Part shown: positions 55,368 to 63,713 of the stretch, piece by piece
How positions within the stretch are numbered: the first letter of the stretch is position 1
Layout of the letters: each line of letters begins with the position of its first letter
Assembly: GCF_001686985.1 (NCBI RefSeq)
Contig: NZ_CP015318.1
Location: forward strand, 1,486,001 to 1,550,000
DNA: 64,000 bases
Origin: Mesorhizobium amorphae CCNWGS0123
GTDB lineage: Bacteria > Pseudomonadota > Alphaproteobacteria > Rhizobiales > Rhizobiaceae
Reading direction: 5' to 3'
The notes under the pieces: generated by a model
What the model saw: the letters and a program-made list of their open reading frames with translations, nothing else
What the model was told of the DNA's origin: nothing
The model's database searches: none
Position numbers and translations under genes: made by a program

Positions 55368-56561
55368 ATGCGCGCCCTCAACAGGCTAAGCGCCATTGCC
55401 GTCAAGAAGTTGGCGCCAGGAAAATACGCCGACGGCGGTGGATTGTGGTTGCTCAGACGCGATGACGGGGGAGGCCAATGGTTCTTGCGCTATACCATCC
55501 ATGGCAGGCGGCGCGAAATGGGCCTTGGTTCCATCATGGAAGTCAGCCTCAAGGAAGCGCGCGATGGTGCCGACAAATGGCGGGCAGTGGCGCGGGCTGG
55601 AAAAGATCCCATCAAGGTACGTGACAAAGAAAAGCGGGAAGCCGCACGCAACCTGCACCTGTTGGTCGACATCGCCAAGGATGCCTTTGAGTCGCGCAAG
55701 GCGGAATTGAAAGGCGACGGGAAGGCTGGCCGTTGGTTCACGCCTCTGGAACTGCACGTGCTGCCCAAGCTTGGAAAGGTGCCGGTTGGGGAAATAGACC
55801 AACGGGACATACGCGACACGCTAGCGCCTATTTGGCATTCCAAGGCCGACACGGCGCGCAAGGCAATGAACCGGCTGAGCATATGTCTCAAACACGCCGC
55901 CGCGCTGGGCCTGGAAGTCGACCTACAGGCCACGGACAAGGCAAGGGCCTTGTTGGGAAAGCAGCGGCACAAAGCCGAGAATATTCCGGCCATGCCTTGG
56001 TCGCACCTGCCGGCGTTTTACGCCACGCTTAAAGACGACAACATCACGCATTTGGCCCTGCGCCTGCTAATTCTCACGGGGGTGAGGTCGGCGCCTATCA
56101 GGCATATCCACGAGGACCAGATCGAAGGTGACGTGTGGACGATACCGGCCGAAGCAATGAAGGGGCGGCGGGACGCCACCACGGAATTCAGGGTGCCTTT
56201 GTCAGCGGAGGCGCTGGCCGTCATTGAGAAGGCCCAGGAATTTCAGCGCGACGGCTACCTTTTCGCCAATCCGAAGAAGGGCGTCATTAGCGACATGGCC
56301 ATGAGCCAGCACATGAAGCGTGCCGGCCTGGAATACAGACCGCACGGGTTCAGATCATCATTACGGGATTGGCTGGCGGAAGCGACCGACGCCCGGCACG
56401 AGGTGGCAGAAACCATTCTCGGCCATACGATTGGCTCAAGCGTTGAGAGGGCTTACCGCCGCACCGACTTCTTGGATCAAAGGCGGGATTTGCTGGAGCG
56501 CTGGGCAAGCCATGTCACAAGTCACGTTGGCAAAAACTATCGTGCTCGGGTGAGACTTTAG
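55368..56561 (+). CDS. Tyrosine-type site-specific integrase, P4-like
   Basis: 397-residue phage P4-type integrase. The N-terminal DUF4102 domain has KYADGGGLWLLRRDDGGGQW, then a SAM-like core-binding part and the catalytic domain from about 200. Catalytic residues seen are R of LTGVRSAPI, HGFR, LGHTIG and the tyrosine of ERAYRRTDFLDQR. Such enzymes insert islands at tRNA or other 3' gene ends; no tRNA is visible beside it. ATG at 55368 is used, with AAGGTGGA as ribosome site. It reads into the accessory region to its right. Confidence 0.92.
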   Translation: MRALNRLSAIAVKKLAPGKYADGGGLWLLRRDDGGGQWFLRYTIHGRRREMGLGSIMEVSLKEARDGADKWRAVARAGKDPIKVRDKEKREAARNLHLLVDIAKDAFESRKAELKGDGKAGRWFTPLELHVLPKLGKVPVGEIDQRDIRDTLAPIWHSKADTARKAMNRLSICLKHAAALGLEVDLQATDKARALLGKQRHKAENIPAMPWSHLPAFYATLKDDNITHLALRLLILTGVRSAPIRHIHEDQIEGDVWTIPAEAMKGRRDATTEFRVPLSAEALAVIEKAQEFQRDGYLFANPKKGVISDMAMSQHMKRAGLEYRPHGFRSSLRDWLAEATDARHEVAETILGHTIGSSVERAYRRTDFLDQRRDLLERWASHVTSHVGKNYRARVRL

Positions 56562-56934
56562 CTGCGCGAAAGGTTGGCCGGCAAGTGCGCAGGTTGTCCG
56601 CGCCCAGCTCATCGCCTTTTGTGTCGGACCTGCAACAATCTGTGACAGCGGGTAATTCACGATACACGATTGCTTAAGTCTCTGAAAACGCTTTTGATTT
56701 TTTTCAGCTAGAAAAACGTTAGTCTACGTAACTCTCAACCGGGCACTCGGATCAAATTTCGCAAGCTTAGTTCTCTTGCGGAGATTGTTATGCTATACAA
56801 CTCGCACAGCGAAGAATTTTAGCGCGCTTACCGCCTTCGACATTCTAATAGAATTCAACAACCTTGCTTAGAAGTAAGGTCGGTAGTGTATCTTATACTT
56901 ATGTATCTGAGAAACTGGCTACGAGGTTGCGCCG
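56562..56934. other. 373-bp AT-rich gap in the accessory region
   Basis: No gene is supported. A CTTA-GAAG-TAAG inverted repeat at 56867-56878 and TATACT at 56894-56899 lie close before the next gene and may be part of its promoter, but the spacing to a -35 element is poor. Confidence 0.35.
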
Positions 56935-57279
56935 ATGGACAAAAAGATCACGAAGGGACCACGAGTAAGGCTGCATGACACAGCCACCCAACGGGCAAGA
57001 ACTTGGCAAGAGCTGACCGACTGCGAGCGGGACGAGTTGCTGTCCCCGAGTCAGCGCCGCGCGCTGGGCCTGAGTATTCTCTTGTGGTCGCACCAGTATG
57101 TTCGGGAAAGCGTGGCGGCCACCATGCTCGGTCTGAGCACTGCTCAATTTCGCCAGCTGAGCCGAGAACATGCCCATGAGATAGAGAAGTTGGAAAAGAA
57201 AGGGCAACGCCACTTTCTTACCCGCGACGTGCTGCTCATGAAAGCGGACCTGCTGCTTAGCCGTGGCACAGGAGATTAG
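56935..57279 (+). CDS. Small protein with possible helix-turn-helix, unknown family
   Basis: 114 residues, basic and helical, with no signal peptide. YVRESVAATMLGLSTAQFRQ looks like a helix-turn-helix. The gene is followed after two bases by the AlpA-like regulator gene, so they form one unit. ATG at 56935 lacks a strong ribosome site. It probably helps control of the integrated element. Confidence 0.55.
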   Translation: MDKKITKGPRVRLHDTATQRARTWQELTDCERDELLSPSQRRALGLSILLWSHQYVRESVAATMLGLSTAQFRQLSREHAHEIEKLEKKGQRHFLTRDVLLMKADLLLSRGTGD

Positions 57280-57281
57280 GG

Positions 57282-57566
57282 ATGGCTCAGCCTGTGAAAT
57301 TGCTGAGCGTCAAGGAAGTAGCGGTGATGATGCACGTGTCAGTAGCGACCGTTTGGCGCTACGCAAAACGCGGCACGTTGCCGGAGCCGATCAGGATAGA
57401 TGGTCATACGTGGTGGATTGAGGCGGAAGTGCTGGCCGAGATCGAGAAGAAAATGGCAAACCGCCAAAAGCACGTGAATGCGTCGGTGCTGCCGGCACCG
57501 GCACCGGCATCGGAGACCAAGAACAAGCGTTTTCGTGTGCAGCTTGAAAGAAGCGGCCTGAGGTAA
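57282..57566 (+). CDS. AlpA/MerR-like helix-turn-helix regulator (excisionase-like)
   Basis: 94 residues. The first 50 are a DNA-binding domain of the AlpA/excisionase type (LLSVKEVAVMMHVSVATVWR, then KRGTLPEPIRIDGHTWWI). The tail is a proline/alanine stretch with basic end. AlpA-type proteins regulate integrase or direct excision of P4-like elements, which suits the integrase 700 bases upstream. Ribosome site GGAGATTAGGG overlaps the preceding stop. Confidence 0.75.
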   Translation: MAQPVKLLSVKEVAVMMHVSVATVWRYAKRGTLPEPIRIDGHTWWIEAEVLAEIEKKMANRQKHVNASVLPAPAPASETKNKRFRVQLERSGLR

Positions 57567-57571
57567 GCACC

Positions 57572-58636
57572 GTGGCAGCGATCTTGACCATACCTGGTAT
57601 TGGGATTTTTCAGCCCACGTTCGACAGAATCAACATTTGCACCGACGTACCCAAAGCTCGACTTCGGCAACTCTTGCCGATTAGGCAACTCGAGCGTTGT
57701 AGTCACATTTTCAAAATTGAGAAACTGCGAGGAAAGCAGGGCTGCCGATTGGTTTTTACCTGCCTGCCAGACAGGAAGGTTCTTGAGCTATTGAAGGAGC
57801 ACGAGCCCGTGCTCGGCCCATACCGTGTGACGGCAGTTGAAGGGGCCTTTGACATTCAAGCTCGCTCAAAGAACGCCGCCATCCATGCGTGGAACCGGCT
57901 GGCGTGTCACCTTGGAAAAATCAATCACGAACGTGGGTACATCTCACTGGTTGATACCTTTGGCAAAGCAAAGAGACTATCAAAGGCAGACTTGAAGAAA
58001 GTTGGCCTGTTTGACTGGCCAACCATCTACTTCGAGGAGCGTGGGGCGGCCCACAACCTGAAACTCTACATTCGACGGAAGAAGCTTGCGCAGAAGCAGT
58101 TTGGGTCAATTATTGTGCGTCTCGAATGGACATCGACCCGAAGCCGTGCCGTCAAGGCGCATTTCGCCGGCGATCAGCTTTCCGACCTCATCAGCGCGAA
58201 CCTAGTGACCTATTTCCGCAAGTTCGCTGTTTTCCAGCAGATCGATTACCGGCGCCTTGGCTGGTTGCTCTCTCCACGAACCATCATGAGGCCCAGAACG
58301 CGCAACCCTGCTTTTTCGAGTGCCCGCGTCATAACAACGGGCGTTGCGACTTTGTTTCAAGACGAGACCTACCGAGCCATGCGTGTTGCGCACCTGGTGA
58401 TCAAGGTGTTGGAAGAGCGCGCATGGTCAAAGGATAAGAGGAGCAGTCGTGTGCCTGAAGACATTTGGCGGTCTTCACCCGCGCAGATCAAGGGACGCTT
58501 CCGTGCTCACATCAAGAAGCAGCAAGGGAGCCCTAAGAGAAACGGCGTACGTCGCTTGCGTCGCCGCAACCTGCTCACGATGAGGAAGCTAGAAGACTGC
58601 TTCGGCCCGCCAAGGCGCCACCGCGTCCGGCTGTAA
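57572..58636 (+). CDS. Possible replication initiator of the mobile element
   Basis: 354-residue basic protein. I do not recognise it with certainty. The layout, with an N-terminal half, then YFEERGAAHNLKLYIRRKK and IIVRLEWTSTRSRAVKAHF, followed by a lysine/arginine-rich end (RRLRRRNLLTMRK), resembles rolling-circle replication initiators of filamentous phages and integrated plasmids, whose C-terminal halves have a similar VRLEWT-like strand. A catalytic tyrosine pair is not obvious. GTG at 57572 follows GAGGTAAG at good spacing and lies five bases after the AlpA-like stop, so the three genes form one operon. Confidence 0.5.
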   Translation: MAAILTIPGIGIFQPTFDRINICTDVPKARLRQLLPIRQLERCSHIFKIEKLRGKQGCRLVFTCLPDRKVLELLKEHEPVLGPYRVTAVEGAFDIQARSKNAAIHAWNRLACHLGKINHERGYISLVDTFGKAKRLSKADLKKVGLFDWPTIYFEERGAAHNLKLYIRRKKLAQKQFGSIIVRLEWTSTRSRAVKAHFAGDQLSDLISANLVTYFRKFAVFQQIDYRRLGWLLSPRTIMRPRTRNPAFSSARVITTGVATLFQDETYRAMRVAHLVIKVLEERAWSKDKRSSRVPEDIWRSSPAQIKGRFRAHIKKQQGSPKRNGVRRLRRRNLLTMRKLEDCFGPPRRHRVRL

Positions 58637-59027
58637 GATAGCCGCCCGGCGACCCTAATAGATAGGCGTACACACCACGACCAGACATTTGATACGAGAG
58701 AACAGCAACTTAGACACACAGACCAAGCCCACGAACGACACCACGCTCAGGAAAAGAACCATCCATGAGACAATGGTGGCTCTAAACACAAAAAGAGTCC
58801 TGTCAGTGAGAACTGTCGCGACCAGGCCGTTTGCCGAAGGGTATTGGTCAATGCCCTTTCCCTCATCGTCATGCCCTAGACAAAAGAGTTTCTACTGCGG
58901 TCAAGGCGCCGCAGGAGCGGTTGAGCAACTCCACGCGAGGATGGCGTGCAGTACAAGAGCGCCGCACGCTATGAATAGTTGGGAATGGGAGTCTTTTGCT
59001 GTATCTTTGGGGTGGGAGGACACTTAG
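58637..59027. other. 391-bp gap with one copy of a 21-base direct repeat
   Basis: A 112-codon frame on the plus strand (58689-59027) has no ribosome site, odd composition and no family features, so it is not called. The repeat copy is at 58651-58671. Confidence 0.35.
58651..58671 (+). repeat. 21-base direct repeat, left copy
   Basis: GACCCTAATAGATAGGC followed by GTAC, 14 bases past the stop of the replication-like gene. The same sequence with one mismatch is at 60316-60336. Inside it CCTA and TAGG are inverted. Confidence 0.7.
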
Positions 59028-59936
59028 ATGAGAAAAATTGCGATAAGCGCATTGCTCCTATCGTTCGGCTTTCACCCATCATATGCGCAGACAGTAGAGC
59101 AGATGCGGAGCGCACTGAATTCCAATCCCAAACAATGCCCCTCGAGTTTGGATCCCATAGAGGGGTTCACTTATCCTGATCGATGTGGGGCCAGAAAAAC
59201 CAACAAGAATTGGGGGCGCTGCTCAAATCAGGTAGACAAAGATAATGAAATAGTTTTTAAGTATAATGAGATGCTCAGGAAGTGTGGGAAAAGCACTGCG
59301 GACAGTGCAAAATTAGATACGGCTAGGAAATTGGCAAGAAAGAAGGAGCAGGAGGCGGAGAAAAAAGGATATGATGTTAAGGTAGGGGGCGCTAAGTCCT
59401 CTTACACTTGGGGAACAGTTGAAGGATCATTCTGGCGAGAATGCTCGAAAGAATTTGAAGGCGATTATGCAAGGGCCAAAGGCGGCACGGTAATGGTAGC
59501 CGGCTATGAAAAACGTTCAAATAAAATATATTGTATTTGGGCCAACAATAGACATGTGCCTAAGTCAAAGTTTTCTCGATGGATGGTGACTGTACTTATC
59601 AGTCGGTGCGACAACCTAAAGATGAAGTGCGAGTTTTTCGCCCATGGCGGGAAATTCAGTAAGCATGCTCTCCGCTGGCGGGAGATGGATCGTAAGGACA
59701 GAGCCGAAGCAAACCGGAAAGACGCAGTTGCTGCTCGATCCAAAGCGAGACAGAAACAAGGTAGGAGCGATGCGGACGCCCAGGCTCTGGGCGACTTTTT
59801 CAACGGCCTTGCGATCGGCTTAGGTGCAGCAGCTCAGCAGGGAAACAGTTCTACAAGTTCTCCGACCACAACGAGGCGGCAGGTCGCTCCACAGGGCAGC
59901 AGCGATTGTCCGCCAGGTGCCGAGGTCTGTAGATAG
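59028..59936 (+). CDS. Secreted hypothetical protein, 302 residues
   Basis: Signal peptide at residues 1-20 (MRKIAISALLLSFGFHPSYA, cut before QT). The mature part has six or more cysteines, a lysine-rich helical stretch (ARKLARKKEQEAEKKGYD), a YTWGTVEGSFWREC segment and a low-complexity serine/threonine end finishing in CPPGAEVCR. I do not recognise a family. GC is clearly lower than in the core genes, a sign of transfer. ATG at 59028 has GGGAGGA nine bases upstream. It lies between the two 21-base repeats. Confidence 0.65.
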   Translation: MRKIAISALLLSFGFHPSYAQTVEQMRSALNSNPKQCPSSLDPIEGFTYPDRCGARKTNKNWGRCSNQVDKDNEIVFKYNEMLRKCGKSTADSAKLDTARKLARKKEQEAEKKGYDVKVGGAKSSYTWGTVEGSFWRECSKEFEGDYARAKGGTVMVAGYEKRSNKIYCIWANNRHVPKSKFSRWMVTVLISRCDNLKMKCEFFAHGGKFSKHALRWREMDRKDRAEANRKDAVAARSKARQKQGRSDADAQALGDFFNGLAIGLGAAAQQGNSSTSSPTTTRRQVAPQGSSDCPPGAEVCR

Positions 59937-60005
59937 CTGCGAGAACCGATCGGCTTTTTACCGGTAGAATCGCCCGTTCGCGGATGGAGAAGGCCGGTCT
60001 GGCCC

Positions 60006-60299
60006 TTGTCCCGTCCCAAGTCCCGATTCTTGCTTGAGGTGTCGGCGGCGGCGCGCCAAGCGCAATCCGCAACAAGTTCGAGGGTAAAGGGCAATGCCGA
60101 ACATCGCACCCAAGGCCAACCGGCGCTGAAGAAATTGCTTCTCGCCGTTCCTTACCGCGACCGCAACGCCATCGAGCGTATGTTCGGACGCCTCAAGGAT
60201 TTCCGCCGATATGATCGATCGGCGACGAACTTCCTTGCCGCCGTCTGCCTCGTGGCCATCGTCAGCTACTCGACCGGAGAATACTCCCCTCAAGCCTAG
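60006..60299 (+). pseudogene. Remnant of an IS5-family transposase
   Basis: The last 50 codons (YRDRNAIERMFGRLKDFRR and ATNFLAAVCLVAIVSY) match the C-terminus of IS5-group DDE transposases, including the catalytic glutamate region RNAIERMF. The usual IATRYD stretch is shortened to RYD, and nothing of the N-terminal two-thirds is present. No inverted repeats or target duplication were found. It is a decayed fragment. Confidence 0.75.
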
Positions 60300-61299
60300 A
60301 AAAGCGGTAGGCGACGACCCTAATAGATAGGCATACCGACCAATCCCCCTTTTTAATATGAATTATCAAAACGATAGAACGACGTAGAATACCCAACGAA
60401 CGATATGGAACGACGACGACCTGGAAAAGACGCCTCACCTGAGATTGACCGTTTGCCTGTTAGGCCGACGACCGGTTTTTCTGGGGATGTGGCGTATGGA
60501 CTTTCCCTTTCAAAGGAAAAGAAACATCCACCGAAAAGTGAAGTTACCTTCATGGTGGAGAATGCCCGTTCTCACGCCACATGCCGAAGCCAGCATGGAG
60601 CAATGCTCTGTTCGTTGTGACTTCCGCGCGGCTTCAGAAGGACCGGTACTGCAATGGTGAGCTTGGCGCGCTGTTGCGCCGTCGTCGGCCGACAAATGCC
60701 CGGACAGTGCCGCTTTGCGCCTGACGGGTGCGCCTATACCGGCAACGCTAGCCAACTACGCGACAGCCTTGTGTCCATGTGCATCAGACTAACGGGCCAG
60801 GTGCGGTGGGTCGTGGGTAGCTGGGCGAGCACCTTCATGTGTACGGTCTGGACGCCTGCCGGCGCCGGCTCACACTGAGTCTAGACCGCATATCTCAGGA
60901 AGCTAGCAAGGCTAGGAATTAGGCGCACACTGACCGTTCGTTGATTTTCCTGAGCGAAACGCGTTGGGAGGGGCTGGTCCTAGTTTGTGGCATGGGAGGG
61001 GTACACATTCCCATCTACCTTGCTTCGAAATCGCGCCAGATTTTTTCTCACTTCCTGCGGATGAACCACAGACTTGACTGTACCAGCGGGTTAGATAATT
61101 TTTAGTGCGTGCTTTGAGAAGAAGCGGCGCCGGGCATTTTCTGAGCCGCGTGATAACCGACGACGGTTGGCCCTCACGTCGAAGATAAAAAGAAACAGCA
61201 CCAGCTTAGGCTGGCCGCGCTGCCGACATAGCTTCCCGAACAAGAATCTGGCTGCCGCCTGCGATGGGTGTGCGGCCCTGAACGCTTACGGAGAGGAAC
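60300..61299. other. 1-kb stretch without a supported gene
   Basis: It begins with the second 21-base repeat (60316-60336). Several 60-80 codon frames occur on both strands (for example 60405-60620 plus), but none has a ribosome site with family features. The sequence looks like decayed DNA. The leftward 267-codon frame ending at 61174 is antisense to the next gene and is not called. Confidence 0.4.
60316..60336 (+). repeat. 21-base direct repeat, right copy
   Basis: GACCCTAATAGATAGGC followed by ATAC, one mismatch from the copy at 58651-58671. It lies just after the IS5 remnant. Confidence 0.7.
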
Positions 61300-62106
61300 A
61301 TGCGGTTTGCATTGGTGAACAATATTCGGTGTGAGGCATCGCCTGGAATGATCGCTTTCTGCCCGGGCTGTTCGCAGCCAATGACTGCAAGGTGCGGAAT
61401 GCAAAGGGTCTGGCATTGGGCGCATCGCGGCAACAGGAACTGCGATCCGTGGTGGGAGCCAGAAACCCCGTGGCATCGCGGCTGGAAGGACCAATTTCCA
61501 GAGGGATGGCAGGAGGTGATCCAGCGTGACGAGGCAGGTGAGAAACATATTGCAGATGTGAAAACCGAGTATGGCTTGGTCATCGAGTTCCAGCATTCGC
61601 ACTTGCCGGCACAGGAGATGGCAGCACGCGAGGTGTTCCATCGAAATATGGTCTGGGTCGTGGATGGAACGAGGCTGAAGAGAGATAGGTCCCGTTTTCT
61701 TCAAGGTCGAAGGCTTTTCAGGCTGATACCCCGAACAAGCATTTTCATTACACCTAGCCCAGAAGCGTGCTTCCCTATCGCGTGGGCTAAATGCACTGCG
61801 CCTGTGTTCTTCGACTTTGAAGGTGTCGCGGCAACAAGTGAGCCGTCGGGACCAAATCCCAGCATGCTCTGGTGTTTGTTGCCGGAACGCGTCGAAGGGC
61901 ATGCCATCGTTGCGGCGCTGCCGGCAAGTGCATTCATAAATGCGGCGCGGAAGCGTGCGGAGATCTTTCCAGGTCAAGCGATATTGGGAATGGTCGCCAC
62001 CAGATTCAGGTATGAGCGGGCGCTTGAGGCCAGCCGTTGGGCTTATGCATCTCCTCCGCGCCGCCGGAGACCGTTCCGCCGAAGTAGCAGGATGAGGGAC
62101 GCTTGA
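61300..62106 (+). CDS. CoiA-like nuclease-domain protein
   Basis: 268 residues. An N-terminal zinc-finger-like part (C21-PG-C24, RVWHWAHRG) is followed by WHRGWKDQFP, EKHIADVKTEYG and LVIEFQHSHL. This is the pattern of the competence protein CoiA nuclease domain: H..W, then D86 and E96-x-Q98 as the restriction-type metal site. The C-terminal part is unassigned and ends in a run of arginines. CoiA itself aids DNA uptake; relatives on islands may act on foreign DNA. ATG at 61300 has GGAGAGGA upstream. The next gene, also nuclease-like, starts 18 bases on. Confidence 0.7.
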   Translation: MRFALVNNIRCEASPGMIAFCPGCSQPMTARCGMQRVWHWAHRGNRNCDPWWEPETPWHRGWKDQFPEGWQEVIQRDEAGEKHIADVKTEYGLVIEFQHSHLPAQEMAAREVFHRNMVWVVDGTRLKRDRSRFLQGRRLFRLIPRTSIFITPSPEACFPIAWAKCTAPVFFDFEGVAATSEPSGPNPSMLWCLLPERVEGHAIVAALPASAFINAARKRAEIFPGQAILGMVATRFRYERALEASRWAYASPPRRRRPFRRSSRMRDA

Positions 62107-62123
62107 GGAGCTAGAGGGGCGCC

Positions 62124-62993
62124 ATGACGATAGAAGCTGCCAAAGTCAGACCGGTATCTGCTAGCGCAGCATCGGCCGCCTGCCGAACTGCCCTTGCTAG
62201 CGCCCTCCTGCGTTATGCGCCCCATCTCCAGTTGAGCAAGAACGGCTACACCTTGGAAATGGAGGAGAACCTGATTTCCGGAGTGCGACCGGTAGATTTT
62301 GTCAGCGACCTAATGCAAGGGGACGGCAACGAACTTGGCGGGAAATTCCGCGCCGCACATTCATCCTCTGCTCTAGCTGTAAACACGTTCGCGCCGTTCA
62401 AGGCAGACCCCAGCGCCCTTCGGTTGCCAGGTGGCGATCGCTTCACACATCTAAGCTTTGAGCGGAAATGCCCACATGGCCTTCGCGGACGAAGATCGCC
62501 TAACCTAGACCTGGTCGCCGAACACCCAGGCGGCATCGTGGCCGTGGAATCAAAATTTCTGGAACCGTTGTCGCCGCACAAGCCAGGGTTCGCCCCGGCG
62601 TATTTCCGGGAGATTACAGATAGCAGGCGCGACACCGGCTGGTTCGCAGAAATGACGCGACTGACTCTGATCCCAAGCCCCTATAGGTGGCTGGATGCGG
62701 CGCAATTGATCAAACATGCGCTTGGTATTTCTTATACCTTCCCGGACCGCCCTACCACGCTGCTCTACCTCTTCTGGGAGCCGCTGAACCCCAACGCCCA
62801 CCCAGTGTTTGAAGAACACCGACGGGAAATCAGGGAATTTGCACATGCGGTGAATGGGAATGGCGGTCCGGTATTTGCGGCCTTGTCCTATCCGGACTTG
62901 TGGGCTTCATGGGAGGACGCTGGGCTGGCCGGCGGGTTGCAGGGTCACCTAGCCCGATTGCGTTCGCGATACGCCGTGTCCATTCTGGGGTGA
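62124..62993 (+). CDS. Predicted PD-(D/E)XK nuclease, PGN_0703-like
   Basis: 289 residues. The metal site is seen in SPNLDLVAEHPGGIVAVESK, with D129 and E142-x-K144 as the PD-(D/E)XK motif. The upstream VNTFAPFK and FERKCPHGL segments and the downstream YRWLDAAQLIKHALG are what I recall of PGN_0703-type putative restriction endonucleases. No methyltransferase gene lies beside it. ATG at 62124 has GAGGGG close upstream. Pairing with the CoiA-like gene suggests one operon. Confidence 0.68.
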   Translation: MTIEAAKVRPVSASAASAACRTALASALLRYAPHLQLSKNGYTLEMEENLISGVRPVDFVSDLMQGDGNELGGKFRAAHSSSALAVNTFAPFKADPSALRLPGGDRFTHLSFERKCPHGLRGRRSPNLDLVAEHPGGIVAVESKFLEPLSPHKPGFAPAYFREITDSRRDTGWFAEMTRLTLIPSPYRWLDAAQLIKHALGISYTFPDRPTTLLYLFWEPLNPNAHPVFEEHRREIREFAHAVNGNGGPVFAALSYPDLWASWEDAGLAGGLQGHLARLRSRYAVSILG

Positions 62994-63021
62994 CTAGCTT
63001 TGGATCGCGCAGGAGAGGAAT

Positions 63022-63261
63022 ATGGTTGACGACATACGCAAGAGTGAAAAAGGCGGAAATACTGCGTATCTCAGCGTAGGAGCATGGTACAACGCAGAAA
63101 CAGGACATATCCATTTGACGCTACCGCACTCAGGCTGGTTTCACACTACCGTTAATGCTGATGAGGGAAGCAAACGGGGCCACCCCAATTTGTATAGAAA
63201 GCTTGCTCGAGCACTGAAAGAAGCTGGTGTTCCAGGGCCAGATGTTGCCGAAACCAATTGA
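63022..63261 (+). CDS. Small hypothetical protein, 79 residues
   Basis: Soluble, no signal peptide. NTAYLSVGAWYNAETGHIHLT suggests beta strands, followed by a helical YRKLARALKEAG. No family recognised. ATG at 63022 has GGAGAGGA at good spacing. It follows the nuclease gene by 28 bases and may belong to the same transcript. Confidence 0.55.
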   Translation: MVDDIRKSEKGGNTAYLSVGAWYNAETGHIHLTLPHSGWFHTTVNADEGSKRGHPNLYRKLARALKEAGVPGPDVAETN

Positions 63262-63332
63262 ACACATCCACAACAATGTGTGTTCACAGGTCGTCCTGGG
63301 GCGGATCGGCTATGACCTCACGGAGGTGACAT

Positions 63333-63602
63333 ATGAAGGGCTATACTGCTGCTGAATGGAAATTCTTACGCAAGCATATTCAAGAGCAGCTTCGAAGGCA
63401 AACACCGGGAGCTGGTGCATCGGATTTTCAAGTGCTTCTGTCGCTAAAGCGGACGAAGCGAGTGCTAGGGGTGAAGGTTTGGTCCCGACTGGAAATGTTG
63501 GCCATTGCGCGTCAGCTAGAGTTTGAAGTCGGTCCGGCCGAGGGCGCGAAGTATGGCCACATTTTCTGGCCGCAGGGTCGAGCGACGTCTGTCGAGGAAT
63601 GA
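63333..63602 (+). CDS. Small hypothetical protein, 89 residues
   Basis: Soluble, basic N-terminal half (AEWKFLRKHIQEQLRRQTPG), no known motif. ATG at 63333 is preceded by GGAGGTGA, a near-perfect ribosome site, which is the main support. Confidence 0.55.
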   Translation: MKGYTAAEWKFLRKHIQEQLRRQTPGAGASDFQVLLSLKRTKRVLGVKVWSRLEMLAIARQLEFEVGPAEGAKYGHIFWPQGRATSVEE

Positions 63603-63713
63603 GAGTTGGTATAGAAATGATGGTATCGGCATTTCCCAGGGAGATGCATTGATGGCGTATTATCCCCTGGTTTTAGATTCGGCTCAAAGGACTTGATCAA
63701 AGAGGCTACCGGC

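Noticed and set aside
58689..59027. Plus-strand frame of 112 codons
   Set aside because: No ribosome site, low-complexity start and no recognisable fold; it ends just before a well-supported gene.
61174..61977. Minus-strand frame of 267 codons
   Set aside because: It competes with the CoiA-like gene, which has zinc and nuclease motifs and a ribosome site.
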